Shown: positions 23,337 through 34,000, numbered from the stretch's first letter. The stretch is 64,000 bases of DNA from an uncultured Oscillibacter sp. (GCF_947654275.1 NZ_CANTJS010000004.1:1-64000), one strand, 5' to 3'. Numbers and translations are program-made. The notes: generated by a model from the letters alone, not told the origin.

Positions 23337-24764
23337 ATGCCTGATATTCTCGGCGCAACCAACCCGGTACCCGGGTATGACAACGCAAATGTCAACCGGA
23401 ATATCCCGGTTTCCCCCAACAACACACAAATTCAGAATGTACCGGACCCCAGCCGGGTCAGCCGGGCCGACGGCCGCACGGAACAGCAGAGCGGCGGCGA
23501 GGGAAGCCCTGTCCGGTACGACTCCAATTTCCAGACCTTCCTCCAGCGTCTCCGGGGAACGCCGGGGGCGGCGGAGAGCCTGGCCCGCATCTTCTCAGGC
23601 CGGGAGGGCACCGTCGTCCTCTCCGGCATGAGCGCCGGCATCGCCGAGGAGATGTCCCAGATTCTGGAGATGCTGCGGATGGACGAAAGCCAGCTGCTGG
23701 AGTTCCTCACGGGGCAGTTCAAGGCGGGGTCCCGCTTCGGCGGGGCGCTGTTCGCTCTGCTGCGCAACGCCTATGCCCGGGCCGGGTCCGACGGCGTCCG
23801 GGGGGACATTCTTCAGTTCCTCAAGTCCTATGTGGACTTTGACTCCACCGCCCACCTTGAAAGCAGCATCCTCCGGAATCTGTCTGCCATGGCCGACGCC
23901 ATGCCCGCCAGCTGGGCGGAAAAGCTCCGGGAGATGATTGCCAGGCTGCAAAACGGCATGGCCGCCGGAAACCGGGCGGGAAACCTCCAGCTGCTCCAGA
24001 GGGACATCTTTCCTTATATGTCCTCCTATGTGGAGCGCACCCACGACTTCGGCCTGCCCCGAACCCTTCTGACCATGCTGGCGCTTCACGTGTCCCGGTA
24101 TGAGAACGGCGGGGAGGAAAAGCTTCTGGAGTCCTTCCACCAGCTCAGCGGCTACGGCACGCTGAAGGGCCAGCTGGGAAGCATTGATGACCAGTCCCTT
24201 CTGCTGCTTCTGAAAAGCCGGCAGCTGCCGGGCTCCTCCCCGGCCATTCAGTTCTCGGACCATCTCGCCGCGGCGGCGGCCCGGGCGCTCCGGGGCGAGG
24301 GCAGCGCCGAGGTGCAGCAGGCCTTTCAGAACCTGGTTCACGCCATGCTCATCAACGAGAGCGTCTACATGCCGCTGAACCATTACATTCTGCCTCTGGA
24401 GTGGAACGGGCGGATGCTGTTCTCCGAGCTGTGGGTGGACCCCAACGCCGAGGACGAGCAGCAGGGCCAGGGGGGCCGGCGGGAGAGCGCCATGAAGTTC
24501 CTCTTCAAGATTGATGTGCAGTCCCTGGGCCTGTTCGACGTCATTCTGACGGCCCGGGACAGCGACGTGGATATCCAGATTGCCTGTCCGGACAAGGTCG
24601 CCCCCTTCTCCCGGCAGATTGAGGCCGGCATCACCCAGATTCTCGCCAACCATGAGCTCAAGCCCTCCCGGGTGCTTGTGCGGCGGATGGAGCGCCCGGT
24701 CGCCCTGACCGACGTGTTCCCCAAAATCTTTGAAGGGATGAACAGTGTAAATGTCAAGGTCTGA
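23337..24764 (+). CDS. FliK/YlqG-like flagellar protein (hook-length-control-like C-terminus)
   Basis: A 475-residue protein without a signal peptide. The N-terminal 70 residues are disordered (Asn/Pro/Ser-rich). The middle (75-330) is helical. The C-terminal 110 residues (LPLEWNGRMLFSELWVD ... MKFLFKIDVQSLGLFDVILTARDSDVDIQIACPDKVAPFSRQIEAGITQIL) resemble the Flg_hook domain of FliK. The next gene is a short FlhB-like protein overlapping by 14 bp, the same pairing as ylqG-ylqH of Bacillus. That suggests a modulator of the export gate rather than the main hook ruler. The start is an ATG at 23337, eight bases after GCGAGG. Confidence 0.6.
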   Translation: MPDILGATNPVPGYDNANVNRNIPVSPNNTQIQNVPDPSRVSRADGRTEQQSGGEGSPVRYDSNFQTFLQRLRGTPGAAESLARIFSGREGTVVLSGMSAGIAEEMSQILEMLRMDESQLLEFLTGQFKAGSRFGGALFALLRNAYARAGSDGVRGDILQFLKSYVDFDSTAHLESSILRNLSAMADAMPASWAEKLREMIARLQNGMAAGNRAGNLQLLQRDIFPYMSSYVERTHDFGLPRTLLTMLALHVSRYENGGEEKLLESFHQLSGYGTLKGQLGSIDDQSLLLLLKSRQLPGSSPAIQFSDHLAAAAARALRGEGSAEVQQAFQNLVHAMLINESVYMPLNHYILPLEWNGRMLFSELWVDPNAEDEQQGQGGRRESAMKFLFKIDVQSLGLFDVILTARDSDVDIQIACPDKVAPFSRQIEAGITQILANHELKPSRVLVRRMERPVALTDVFPKIFEGMNSVNVKV

Positions 24765-25074
24765 TGGAACCGCGGCCAGAAACGCCAAAAAGGCGGTGGC
24801 CCTTCAGTACGGACCGGGCGACGCCGCGCCGGTCATTGTCGCGTCGGGCATGGGATACCTGGCGGAAAAAATCGTGGAGACCGCCGCCGAAAACGGCGTG
24901 CCCATTTATGAGGACAACTCCCTGTCCACCATCCTCACCCAGCTTCAGCTGGGGCAGGAGATCCCCGAAAGCCTGTATCAGGCCATTGTGGAAATTTACG
25001 TGTATTTCCTCCGCTTCGACCCCTCGGGGCAGGGACAGAAAAAGCAGAACGGCGTGACGCCGGAACAACCATGA
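24751..25074 (+). CDS. FlhB-like export-switch protein without membrane domain (YlqH/FlhX-like)
   Basis: A 107-residue protein equivalent to the cytoplasmic C-terminal domain of FlhB. The segment AVALQYGPGDAAPVIVASGMG, then GVPIYEDNSLSTILTQLQLGQEIPESLYQAIVEIYVYFLRF, aligns with residues about 275-350 of the full FlhB at 57.6-58.7 kb. The NPTH autocleavage motif is absent and there are no membrane helices. In Bacillus, YlqH-type proteins can substitute in part for the cleaved FlhB C-terminus. It overlaps the upstream gene by 14 bp. It probably acts at the cytoplasmic face of the flagellar export gate. Confidence 0.82.
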   Translation: MSRSDGTAARNAKKAVALQYGPGDAAPVIVASGMGYLAEKIVETAAENGVPIYEDNSLSTILTQLQLGQEIPESLYQAIVEIYVYFLRFDPSGQGQKKQNGVTPEQP

Positions 25075-25101
25075 TATCATGATATAAGGAGAGGTGACAA
25101 C

Positions 25102-25734
25102 ATGACGACAGCCAATCAGGACTCCTCCACCTATTTGATACTCGACAGCGCCAACACGCCGCTGGCCCACGGAAAAATGGAGACCCCGCCGGGGAGCAAG
25201 CCCATGCGGATGCTGGTGCTGGAGGCCAAGGTGGACGACGTGATGGAGCATGAGGAAGTAAACCTCATCGGCATGGGCAGCAGCGATCTGCCCATGCGCT
25301 GCCGGGTCCTCCGCCAGCGGGGGGACAAGGTGCTTCTGGAAAAGCTCGGCACCCTGGACGGCGAGCTCCGGCGGAACCTCCGGGTCCCGGTGCAGTTTGA
25401 CACCTTCCTCTATCCTCTGGACGACGCCTGGAGGGGCCGGAGAAACGCCCGGTCCCTGGACCTCAGCTGCGGCGGCATCGCCTTTCTGGCGGAGGACGGC
25501 CTGGAGCTCCACGACCGGGCGGAAATCGTCGTGGTCCCCACGGAGAATCCGGTGCTTCTGCGCTGCGAGGTTCTGCGCAAGCAGGAGCGGGAGGGCGGCC
25601 CCTTCTTTTACGCGACCAAATTTGTAGATATGTGCGAGGACGAGGAGGTCGCCGTGCGGGAGGCGGTTTTCAGCCTTCAGCTCCAGTCCTCTCCCAGGAA
25701 ACCGTCAGCGAACAGCCAGGAGGTACGAAAATGA
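25102..25734 (+). CDS. PilZ-domain cyclic-di-GMP effector
   Basis: A 210-residue protein with a YcgR-like N-terminal beta domain (about 10-85) and a PilZ domain (about 88-195). Both c-di-GMP motifs are present: RRNLR at 90-94 (RxxxR) and DLSCGG at 120-125 (D/NxSxxG). YcgR-type proteins slow or bias the flagellar motor, or control other surface machinery, when c-di-GMP is high. Its stop overlaps the start of the giant SLH protein by 4 bp (ATGA), so the two are translationally coupled. This links c-di-GMP sensing to a surface protein rather than only to the motor. AAGGAGAGG precedes the start. Confidence 0.88.
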   Translation: MTTANQDSSTYLILDSANTPLAHGKMETPPGSKPMRMLVLEAKVDDVMEHEEVNLIGMGSSDLPMRCRVLRQRGDKVLLEKLGTLDGELRRNLRVPVQFDTFLYPLDDAWRGRRNARSLDLSCGGIAFLAEDGLELHDRAEIVVVPTENPVLLRCEVLRKQEREGGPFFYATKFVDMCEDEEVAVREAVFSLQLQSSPRKPSANSQEVRK

Positions 25735-28700
25735 TGACAAAACCCAACACCGCGCGACTGAACACAAGACCAGGGTTCGCCGCCCTGGTCCTGTGCATGA
25801 TTCTGCTGGCCCTCTCCGGGGTCCTCTCCCGCCCCGTTCAGGCGGCGGAGTGGATGGAGCCCTACCTGGAACAGGTCTCCGAGTGGGGGGTCATGCGGGG
25901 CGACGCCTCGGGCAACATGCACGAGGACCGGCAGATCACCCGTGCCGAGTTCGTCACCCTGGTGAACCGGGCCTTCGGCTATACCGACGCGGGCCCCAAC
26001 CCCTTTACGGACGTTCTCCCCAGCGACTGGTTCGAGGAGGACATCCGCATCGCCCATCAGGCGGGCTACTTCAACGGCACCAGCGCCACCACCGCCTCCC
26101 CCAGGGCGCTGGTGACCCGTGAGCAGGCCGCCGCCTTCCTGGGCCGGTGTCTCCGGCTTCAGGGCACCTCCGGCGCGGGCACCAGCTTCCAGGACGGCTA
26201 CCAGATCACGCCCCAGTTCCGGGGACTGGTGCAGGAGGCGGCGGAGCTGGGCATCATCCAGGGCTATACCAGCGGCGACTTCCGCCCCAAGGACAACATC
26301 ACCCGGGGACAGGTGGCCTGCTTCCTGGTCCGCGCCCTGGGCACCCTGGTTCAGGAGCCCGGGGAGAACATCTCCGGCGGCGTCTACGGAAACCTGACCA
26401 TCAACACCCCCGGCGTGAAGCTGAAGGACACCGTGATTACCGGAAACCTCTACCTCACCGGCGGCGTGGGTCTGGGCAACGTGGAGCTGGAAAATGTCAG
26501 CGTCATGGGCAAGATCGTGGTCTGCGGCGGCGGCGAGGCCGAAAAGGGCGCCAACAGCATCGTCCTGCGGAACGTGACGGCGGACAGCCTGGAGGTGGAC
26601 AGCCTCACGGAACAGTTCCTCTCCATCCGCTCCGAGGGCCTGACCAACATCGGGAACACCACCATCCGCACCTCCGCCTACATAGAGGATGTGACGGACG
26701 ACGGTCTGGGACTGCGCTTCATCTCTCTGGAGGGCGGAAACGACGCCCTGTTCCAGTTCGCGGGCAACATCAAGGAGGTCGTCAACCGCACCCCCGGTTC
26801 CACCTTCCAGATGGCCCAGGGCATGGCCCATGTGGTTACCGTCGACGAAAAGGCCCTGGGCACCACCCTGAGCATTGACAACCGGGCCAGCATCAAAAAT
26901 CTGAACCTGGACACCGCCGTTCCCGTGACGGGCGCGGGCAGCGTCAGCCAGATGAACGTCAACGCCGCCGGCTCCTCTGCCACCATGCTGCCGGACAACA
27001 TCACCGTCCGGCCGGGCATCACCTCCAACATCAACGGACAGGTCATGGACAACGTGACGGCGGCGGAGTCCTCCGAGGACCCCCGGCTGCTGACGGGCTT
27101 CCCCGTCATGCGGAACGTGGGCCCCACGGCGGCGGACGCGGTTTTTAGCACCAACAAGCGGGGCACCATCTATTGGGCCCTCACCGCCCTCAGCGACGGG
27201 TCCGTCAGCGAGGACGACCTGATCCGTCCCCCCACGGGCTCCAACAGAATCATCCGCAGCGGCACCCTCAACGCCACTGCCTCCAACACCGAATTCACCG
27301 CCCGTCTCACGGGCCTGGCCCGGGACGGCTCCTATTACGTTTCCGCCATGCTGGTGGACAGCCGGGGCCGGAGAAGCCCCGTAAAGACGGTGGCCTTCAC
27401 CACGCCGGACGACTCCGTGCCCAATTTCGCCGCCGGCTATCCCTACACCATCCTCACCCTGGACAGCGACAAGGAGCAGGTGGTCCAGGTCATGGCCATG
27501 CCCACCAAGAACTGCCAGATGTACTACGTCCTGCTGCCCAACAACGCCGTGGCTCCCACGGCGGCGGACTTCAAGGCCGGTTCCATCCCCGGCAATCTGG
27601 GCTTCGGCATCGTGGACGTGACGAAAAACACGCCCTATCTGGTGCCCAAGGTCAACACCTCCTATCTGGCGGAGCAGACCACCTACAGTCTCTATCTCTG
27701 GCTCAATGACGCCGACAACGGCCGCAGCTCCGCCGTCCGCCGCCTCCAGGTGACGACGCTGGACCGCACGCCCCCCGTCATTCAGCACCTGACGCCCCAG
27801 GACCCCGGCGCCAGAAACGTCCGCCTCTCCTTCTCCCTCAACGAGCCCGGCACGCTGTACTGGGCCGTGGTCCGGCATAACGCCCCCTTCTACGGCGCGG
27901 GCATCATCGACCCCAGAACCGAGGGCGCCACGCCGGATCAGTACAAGGGCGCTCAGATTCAGATTCAGAGCGGCACCGGGGCCCTGAGCCGGGGCAGCAC
28001 CCGGGCAGCCCGGGCCGATACCGACTACACCATCAACGTCACCGGCCTTCAGCCTCAGACGGAATACGACCTCTACTATGTGGCGGTGGACAACGCGGGG
28101 AACTACAACGTCTACACCCAGGAGCTGACGCCCCCCATGCTGATTCACACCCTGGACAACGAGCCCCCTACGGTGCATCAGGAGTTCAGCCATCCCGCCA
28201 ATGAGAGCACCACACAGCCGGAGGTCTACCCCGACACCTCCATCAGCGTGGTCTTCTCCGAGAGCGTCCAGGGCATCAGGCCCAACACGGTTCCCGCCGA
28301 GTACAATGTCTTCCGGGAGCTGTACAACAACGTCACCAAGGCTACCCCCGGCTCCGCCGAGCGGGCGGCGGCGGAAAAGGCCCTGGCCGACGCCCTGCGG
28401 GAGCACATCAAGCTCTATCAGCGGCCCGCCAACAACGCCACGCCTCAAAACCCGGTGACGGACCGCCACGCGGGCAACGAGGCCTCCATCGGGGACGACT
28501 GGGTCATCGACTACCGGAAGGCGGAGATCACCACGGACATGGAAACCGGTGAAATGCTCATCACCTTCCACTACAACGAAAATCCCAGCGAAAGCGCCCT
28601 GAACCTCACCAGCGGAGCCAATTACTACATCACCGTGGAAGGCATCTCCGACATGGCGGGCAACACCATGCGGGGCGGCAACCGTGGCGTGATTACCCTG

Positions 28701-30776
28701 CCGGTGTTCCACACCATCGACGCCCAGGTCCTCCTGGAGCGGACCAAGACCCTCAGCGCCACGGTCAACGGGTCCAACGTGGACTTCGACATGACCTTTG
28801 ACCTGACGCCGGTGACGGCCAGCAGCGTGGACGCGGACATCAACTGGGATATGCTGATCTGGTACACCGCGCCGGACCCCGCCGCCTCCTCTGTGGAATT
28901 TGAGCTGTTCTACACCGACGACGGCGTGAACTGGAAGCAGTGCACCAACACGATTCCCAATCCCTCCACCGAAAGCCCCACCAGGGCCCTGATTCAGACC
29001 TTTGACGGGGAGCCCCGGACCGGCATCAGCGTGGGCAAGTGGTTTGCCAACTACGGCTTCGAGCAGCTGAAGACCATGCAGCACCGGGAATACGGCGTGC
29101 GCATCACCAAGGTGGGCTCCTCCGACCAGCGGGGCGACTGGAGCGTGCCCATCACCTTCGACATCCGCATTGTGGCGTCGGACCAGAGCTCTCTGCGGGA
29201 GCTGGCCACGCCGGACCTCAGCCCCTCTTCCTGGGAGAGCAACCAGGCGGGCGACAACGCGGTGAACGAAATCGGCGTGCCCACGCCCTTCACCGTGACC
29301 CATACCTTCTCCGACTCCAGCGCCCCCACCTTCATCCGGGGCTATCCCAACTTCCGGCCCGGCGACGAAACCGCCAACATCACCATTATGCTGAACCGGA
29401 ACAAGACCACCTGCTACTACGTCATCGCCCCTCTGGGGACCATCCCCACCACCTATGACGGGGAGAATATCGACGATGTGGCCAGCTGGCTCAAGCTGGA
29501 AGAAAACGGCACCAACTTCAACGGCACAGGAGACAAGGGTCTTGTCACCGTACCGGTAAGCACCGACATCATGAACCCCCAGTTCCGAAACGAGCAGATC
29601 AAGACCGGCAACATCCGCTTCAACTCCGGAGCCACGGACCTGCCCACCATTACGGGCCTGCTGGCGGACACGGAATACATCGCCTACTTCGTGCTCCGGG
29701 GCGAGAGTCAGACCTCCTACTCCGGCGTGTACGCCTTCCGCTTCAAGACGGAAAAGGTGGTGCGGCCCATCCTGTCCATCACCCTGGCCTCTCCCAGCGC
29801 CACCATCAGCGCCGACCGGGAAGCCGACGGCGGCTATCTGCTGGTCCCCGCCGGACTGGAGCCCTCCCTTCTGCGGACCAAGCTGGACACCACCAACGTG
29901 GTCATTCCCGACGACTATCAGAAATACTGGCAGAGCAGCTGGTATGGCATGACCTATCTCCAGGCCATGCAGACCTCGGTGATGGACGGACCCAACTCCA
30001 TCGGCTCCGTCTTCGACCTGTTCATTCCCAAGACCATTCAGGATGAGGTGGCCTCCATCATCATCTCCGGCAGCGCCGGCGCGGGCCACCCGGGCAGCCT
30101 GGTCCTGCGGGAAACCAGCAACATCACCACGGACCTGCGCTTCACCCAGGATTATTCCCGGTGGATGGATCTGGGCGTTCCCTGCTGGCTGATTGCCGTA
30201 GCCAGCAGTCCCCAGGGCTCGTCCTATGCCTTCTGCGCCAACTATCCCCTGACCAAGCTGGACACGGAGCACCCCAAGCTCCAGTCCATGGGCACCTCCA
30301 TGTATACCTCTTCCGGCGCGCTGTGGTTTGAGTCTCCCGCCGAGGCCATGCAGGCCCTGTACTACGGCAGCCTGACCATCCAGTTTGACGAGGACCTGAA
30401 CTGGAAGACCAGCAGCACTTCCGACACCTGGCTGGAGCTGGTGAACACTTCGAGCACCGTTGTGGGCCCCGGCCAAATCCACGCCAACGCCCTGCTGAGC
30501 GCCGGGCAGAACATCAACCTGATCCCTGACAGCCAGGGCAAGAGCAACCCCCTGAACTTCGAGTTCGGCCCCATTGCCTTCGGCAGCACCATCACCCTGC
30601 GGACCGCCAACCTCTGCGACAGCGCAGGCAACGCGGGCTTTGCCGACGGCAACCTGATGCTCCAGCTGGAGCTGGTGCAGCACCCTGTGAGCAAGATGTA
30701 CAGCATGCGCTTCGTGGTGACCAACGCCTCCAAAAACTGGCTGGCCGACGGGTTCAGCTATGACCCCATCACCTGA
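25731..30776 (+). CDS. Giant SLH-anchored surface protein (1681 residues)
   Basis: An exported protein with a signal peptide to about residue 38 (VQA-AEW). Three N-terminal SLH domains (about 40-84, 90-143, 152-205) have motifs such as ITRAEFVTLVNRAFGY and DFRPKDNITRGQVACFLVRAL. Residues about 215-470 are rich in hydrophobic/Asn ladders (NLTINTPGVKLKDTVITGNL) suggesting a right-handed beta-helix. Several fibronectin-III/Big-like modules follow (for example ADTDYTINVTGLQPQTEYDLYYVAVDNAGNY and a Big_5-like PDTSISVVFSESVQGIRP). It should attach to the cell wall through SLH and project far outward. The start (ATG 25731) has AGGAGGT and overlaps the PilZ stop. No adhesin target can be read from the sequence. 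Confidence 0.87.
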   Translation: MMTKPNTARLNTRPGFAALVLCMILLALSGVLSRPVQAAEWMEPYLEQVSEWGVMRGDASGNMHEDRQITRAEFVTLVNRAFGYTDAGPNPFTDVLPSDWFEEDIRIAHQAGYFNGTSATTASPRALVTREQAAAFLGRCLRLQGTSGAGTSFQDGYQITPQFRGLVQEAAELGIIQGYTSGDFRPKDNITRGQVACFLVRALGTLVQEPGENISGGVYGNLTINTPGVKLKDTVITGNLYLTGGVGLGNVELENVSVMGKIVVCGGGEAEKGANSIVLRNVTADSLEVDSLTEQFLSIRSEGLTNIGNTTIRTSAYIEDVTDDGLGLRFISLEGGNDALFQFAGNIKEVVNRTPGSTFQMAQGMAHVVTVDEKALGTTLSIDNRASIKNLNLDTAVPVTGAGSVSQMNVNAAGSSATMLPDNITVRPGITSNINGQVMDNVTAAESSEDPRLLTGFPVMRNVGPTAADAVFSTNKRGTIYWALTALSDGSVSEDDLIRPPTGSNRIIRSGTLNATASNTEFTARLTGLARDGSYYVSAMLVDSRGRRSPVKTVAFTTPDDSVPNFAAGYPYTILTLDSDKEQVVQVMAMPTKNCQMYYVLLPNNAVAPTAADFKAGSIPGNLGFGIVDVTKNTPYLVPKVNTSYLAEQTTYSLYLWLNDADNGRSSAVRRLQVTTLDRTPPVIQHLTPQDPGARNVRLSFSLNEPGTLYWAVVRHNAPFYGAGIIDPRTEGATPDQYKGAQIQIQSGTGALSRGSTRAARADTDYTINVTGLQPQTEYDLYYVAVDNAGNYNVYTQELTPPMLIHTLDNEPPTVHQEFSHPANESTTQPEVYPDTSISVVFSESVQGIRPNTVPAEYNVFRELYNNVTKATPGSAERAAAEKALADALREHIKLYQRPANNATPQNPVTDRHAGNEASIGDDWVIDYRKAEITTDMETGEMLITFHYNENPSESALNLTSGANYYITVEGISDMAGNTMRGGNRGVITLPVFHTIDAQVLLERTKTLSATVNGSNVDFDMTFDLTPVTASSVDADINWDMLIWYTAPDPAASSVEFELFYTDDGVNWKQCTNTIPNPSTESPTRALIQTFDGEPRTGISVGKWFANYGFEQLKTMQHREYGVRITKVGSSDQRGDWSVPITFDIRIVASDQSSLRELATPDLSPSSWESNQAGDNAVNEIGVPTPFTVTHTFSDSSAPTFIRGYPNFRPGDETANITIMLNRNKTTCYYVIAPLGTIPTTYDGENIDDVASWLKLEENGTNFNGTGDKGLVTVPVSTDIMNPQFRNEQIKTGNIRFNSGATDLPTITGLLADTEYIAYFVLRGESQTSYSGVYAFRFKTEKVVRPILSITLASPSATISADREADGGYLLVPAGLEPSLLRTKLDTTNVVIPDDYQKYWQSSWYGMTYLQAMQTSVMDGPNSIGSVFDLFIPKTIQDEVASIIISGSAGAGHPGSLVLRETSNITTDLRFTQDYSRWMDLGVPCWLIAVASSPQGSSYAFCANYPLTKLDTEHPKLQSMGTSMYTSSGALWFESPAEAMQALYYGSLTIQFDEDLNWKTSSTSDTWLELVNTSSTVVGPGQIHANALLSAGQNINLIPDSQGKSNPLNFEFGPIAFGSTITLRTANLCDSAGNAGFADGNLMLQLELVQHPVSKMYSMRFVVTNASKNWLADGFSYDPIT

Positions 30777-31026
30777 CGGGGAACGCCTCCCGGCGGGGGC
30801 CAAAGGGGCCAGCCCCTTTGGTATCCCCGTCAGGGGGGACACCCCCCTGAATCCCCCCAATGACGGGGGTTATTGAAATGAGATACGGACTGCTTTTCCG
30901 CCCTTAAAATTCCCCGTCATGGGGGAGTCCAGAGGGGGGTTCCCCGCGAAAGCGCGAAGTATAGAGTCCCCGCCGCTATGGCGGGAATAAGGACCCACCC
31001 TTCGGTGGGACACAGGAGGTCTTATT
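30777..31026. other. Palindrome-rich spacer between the two SLH protein genes
   Basis: No gene is seen. It holds perfect inverted repeats at 30800-30821 (9-bp arms, CCAAAGGGG) and 30830-30850 (9-bp arms, TCAGGGGGG). There is an outer pair CCCCGTCA/TGACGGGG (30825-30832 with 30861-30868), a CCGCC/GGCGG hairpin at 30970-30984 and CCCACC-CTTC-GGTGGG at 30994-31009. The last sits five bases before the ribosome site of the next gene. None has a T-tract, so these look like REP-type or leader structures rather than terminators. Confidence 0.75.
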
Positions 31027-34000
31027 ATGAGATTTCGATTTCACCGCCGCCTGCTGGCCCTGCTGCTGGCGGCGGCATTGGTTTGTTCCCTGACGCCTGC
31101 CGCGTTTGCTATTAACACTTACGAAATTGATCCGGTACGTCCCAATATAAGCGTTGGCGAAACGATCACCCTGACCGCAGAAACAAATACCACTTATACC
31201 TCTATCACCTGGGTAAATGAAAATACAAGTGCCGTAACCCTCTCCGGTTCCGGTGAAACGGTCTCTATTACCGGAATTGCGCAGGGTTCCGCTGTTATAA
31301 AAGCAACGTTCAACGACACACCAGATGGTAATATAACATCTCAAGCAACTGTTACCGTCGGAAGCGGTTCTTCCACTCCTACTGTAACCAATGTCACCGT
31401 CTCCCCCTCTTCCCGGTCTCTGACGGTGGGACAGACCTTCACCCCCACGGCCACGGTTACCATGTCCGACGGCAGCACGCCGCCTGCCGTCACTTGGAGC
31501 ACCACCAGCGCCGCCATCGCGTCCGTGGACCCCTCCACCGGGAGGGTCACGGCGGTGGGGCGGGGCATGGCCGACATCATGGCGACAGCGGGCGGAAAAA
31601 GCGACATCTGCCAGGTTACGGTCGAGAATGCCGCCACAGTGCCGGTTACCAAAGTGACCGTCAGCGGGCCGTCCCACCAAGTCACCGAGGGGGAAACCCT
31701 CCAGCTGACGGCCACTGTGGAGCCCGCCAACGCCACGGACAAAACGGTCACCTGGTCCAGCAGCGACCAGTCCGTGGCGACTGTCAGCCCCAGCGGTCTG
31801 GTTACCGGCATCAAAACCGGCGAAAACATCCAAATCGTCGCCACCGCCGGCGGCGTGCGGAGTGAATACTATAATATCACGGTGGTTTCGCCCCCCCGGG
31901 ACCCGTCTTTGAAGGTGGAGCCCACCACCCTGCTTATGGGCGTGGGGGAGATGGAGACCATCACCGCCGTACTGGAGAACGTCAATACCACCAACCCCAG
32001 ACTGACCTGGACGGTGAAGGACCCTTCTGTGGCCTATCTGGTCAACGGCAGCTCCGGCGCCCGGGTCAGTCTCCGGGCCAGGGCCGTGGGCAGCACGGAG
32101 GTCTCGGTATACAATCCCGCCTCCAACCTCACCGCCGTCTGCAAGGTGCTGGTCACTGCCACGCCTCCCACCGGCGTGGAGATTACCACACCCCCCACCA
32201 AGGGCACCTCGATCTACGTGGAGCGCACCGGCTCCCCCAGAGAGCTGAAGGCCCAGGTCTACCCCGACGGCGCAGACCAGACGGTGACCTGGAGCGTGGC
32301 GGACACCTCCATTGCCACCATTGACCCCTCCACAGGCGTCATCACCGGCGTGAAGCCCGGCAAAACCGTGGTCACGGCCGCCGCCGCGGCAGACCCGGAG
32401 AAAAGCGACCATTCCGACATTGAGGTCTCCGGCATCCTGCTGTCCGAACACGAGCTGAACCTGCTGGTGAACCGGACGGAGAGCCTGTCCTTCCCCACCT
32501 ACGGCAACGCCCCCACCTCCGTCAAGTGGACCAGCTCCAACCCCTCCATTGCCGACGCCTCGGGGGGCCGCATCACCGGCCACATGCCCGGCACCTGCAC
32601 CATCACCGCCACGGCGGGGAACTACACGGACACCTGCACCGTCACGGTGGCGGAGGACGTGGCGGAGTCCATCGACCGCACCATTGACGCCGGAGAGACC
32701 CTGCCCTTCTCCGATCTGACGTCGGACCTGGACCGCCGCTCCCGGGACAAGGCAGGCAGCTATCTGGACTATATCTACGGTCTCAGAGTCGCCACCGGCG
32801 AGGGCACCCTCTTCTATGGCTACGTCTCCCCCGAGACGCCGGGCCACGGCGTGGGGTCTACCGAGCGCTATTACATGAACCCCGGCGTGGACCAGCGGCC
32901 CATTCGGGACATCACCTTTGTGCCCAAGGCCGGCTTCTCCGGCACCGCCGTCATCCACTACAACGGAGCGGACAGCAAGGGCATCACCTTTGTGGGCACC
33001 ATCCGTGTGGAAGTCGGCTCCACCGGCGACGTGACCTACTCCACCGCCATCAATCAGCCTGTAACCTTCTCGGCGTCGGACTTCATCGCCATCTGCCAGA
33101 CCCGGAACGGGCGGAATCTCCGGTATATCACCTTTGAACAGCCCTCCGCCAGCCGGGGCACGCTGTACTATGATTACAGCGCCAGCCAGTATTCCTCCAA
33201 GGTGGACAGCGCCACCCGGTACTATCCCAACAGCAATCCGCCCATTGACAAGGTGACCTTCCTTCCCGCCAAGGACTACACCGGCACCGTGGACGTGACC
33301 TATCACTGCACGGACACCTCCGGCATCCCCTATACCGGGTCCGTCCGCATCACGGTCTTCTCCCCCACCGGCGGCTCCGGCAGCGACGTGGAATGCACCA
33401 CAGCCGTCAACCAGAGCGCGGACCTCAGCGCGTCCAGCTTCAATGACGCCTGCCAGCACGCCACAAATTCCAACCTGAACTACATCCGCTTCGACCGGCT
33501 CCCCTCCTCCAGCGTGGGAACCCTCTACTACAACTACACCAGCAGCTCCACCTACGGCAGCCGGGTTTCCACCTCCACCCGCTATTACCGCAATTCCACC
33601 CCCCGGATTTCCTATATCACCTTCGTGCCCGCCCGGGGATACAGCGGAACCATTACCGTTCCCTTCACCGGCACCAGCACCTCCGGCCGGACCTTCACCG
33701 GCAATCTCATCATTCGGGTGGGAGACGAGTACGGCACCGTGAACTACTCTACGCCGGAAAACGAGCCTGTGACCTTCCGGGCCGAGGACTTTAACAGCGC
33801 CTGCCAGCGCAACAACGGCACCACGCTGAACCGAATCAGCTTCTCCCTGCCCGCCGCCAGCACCGGAACGCTCTACTACAACTATGTCAGCTTCTCCGGC
33901 ACCGGCACCCGGGTTTCCGCCTCCACCAGCTATTACCGCACGGGCACCAATTCCATCTCCAATGTCACCTTTGTCCCCGCCTCGGGATACAATGGTACTG

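Noticed and set aside
24751-25074. A truncated flhB pseudogene
   Set aside because: The frame is intact with its own start, the length matches YlqH-type proteins, and a complete flhB is present elsewhere in the window.
25677-30860. A 1727-codon open frame on the minus strand opposite the giant SLH protein
   Set aside because: Antisense shadow: Gly/Val/His-rich translation, no ribosome site, no recognisable domain.
30777-31026. A c-di-GMP (GEMM) riboswitch before the SLH gene
   Set aside because: Looked for because of the PilZ context, but the conserved GEMM core and tetraloop-receptor elements are not present.
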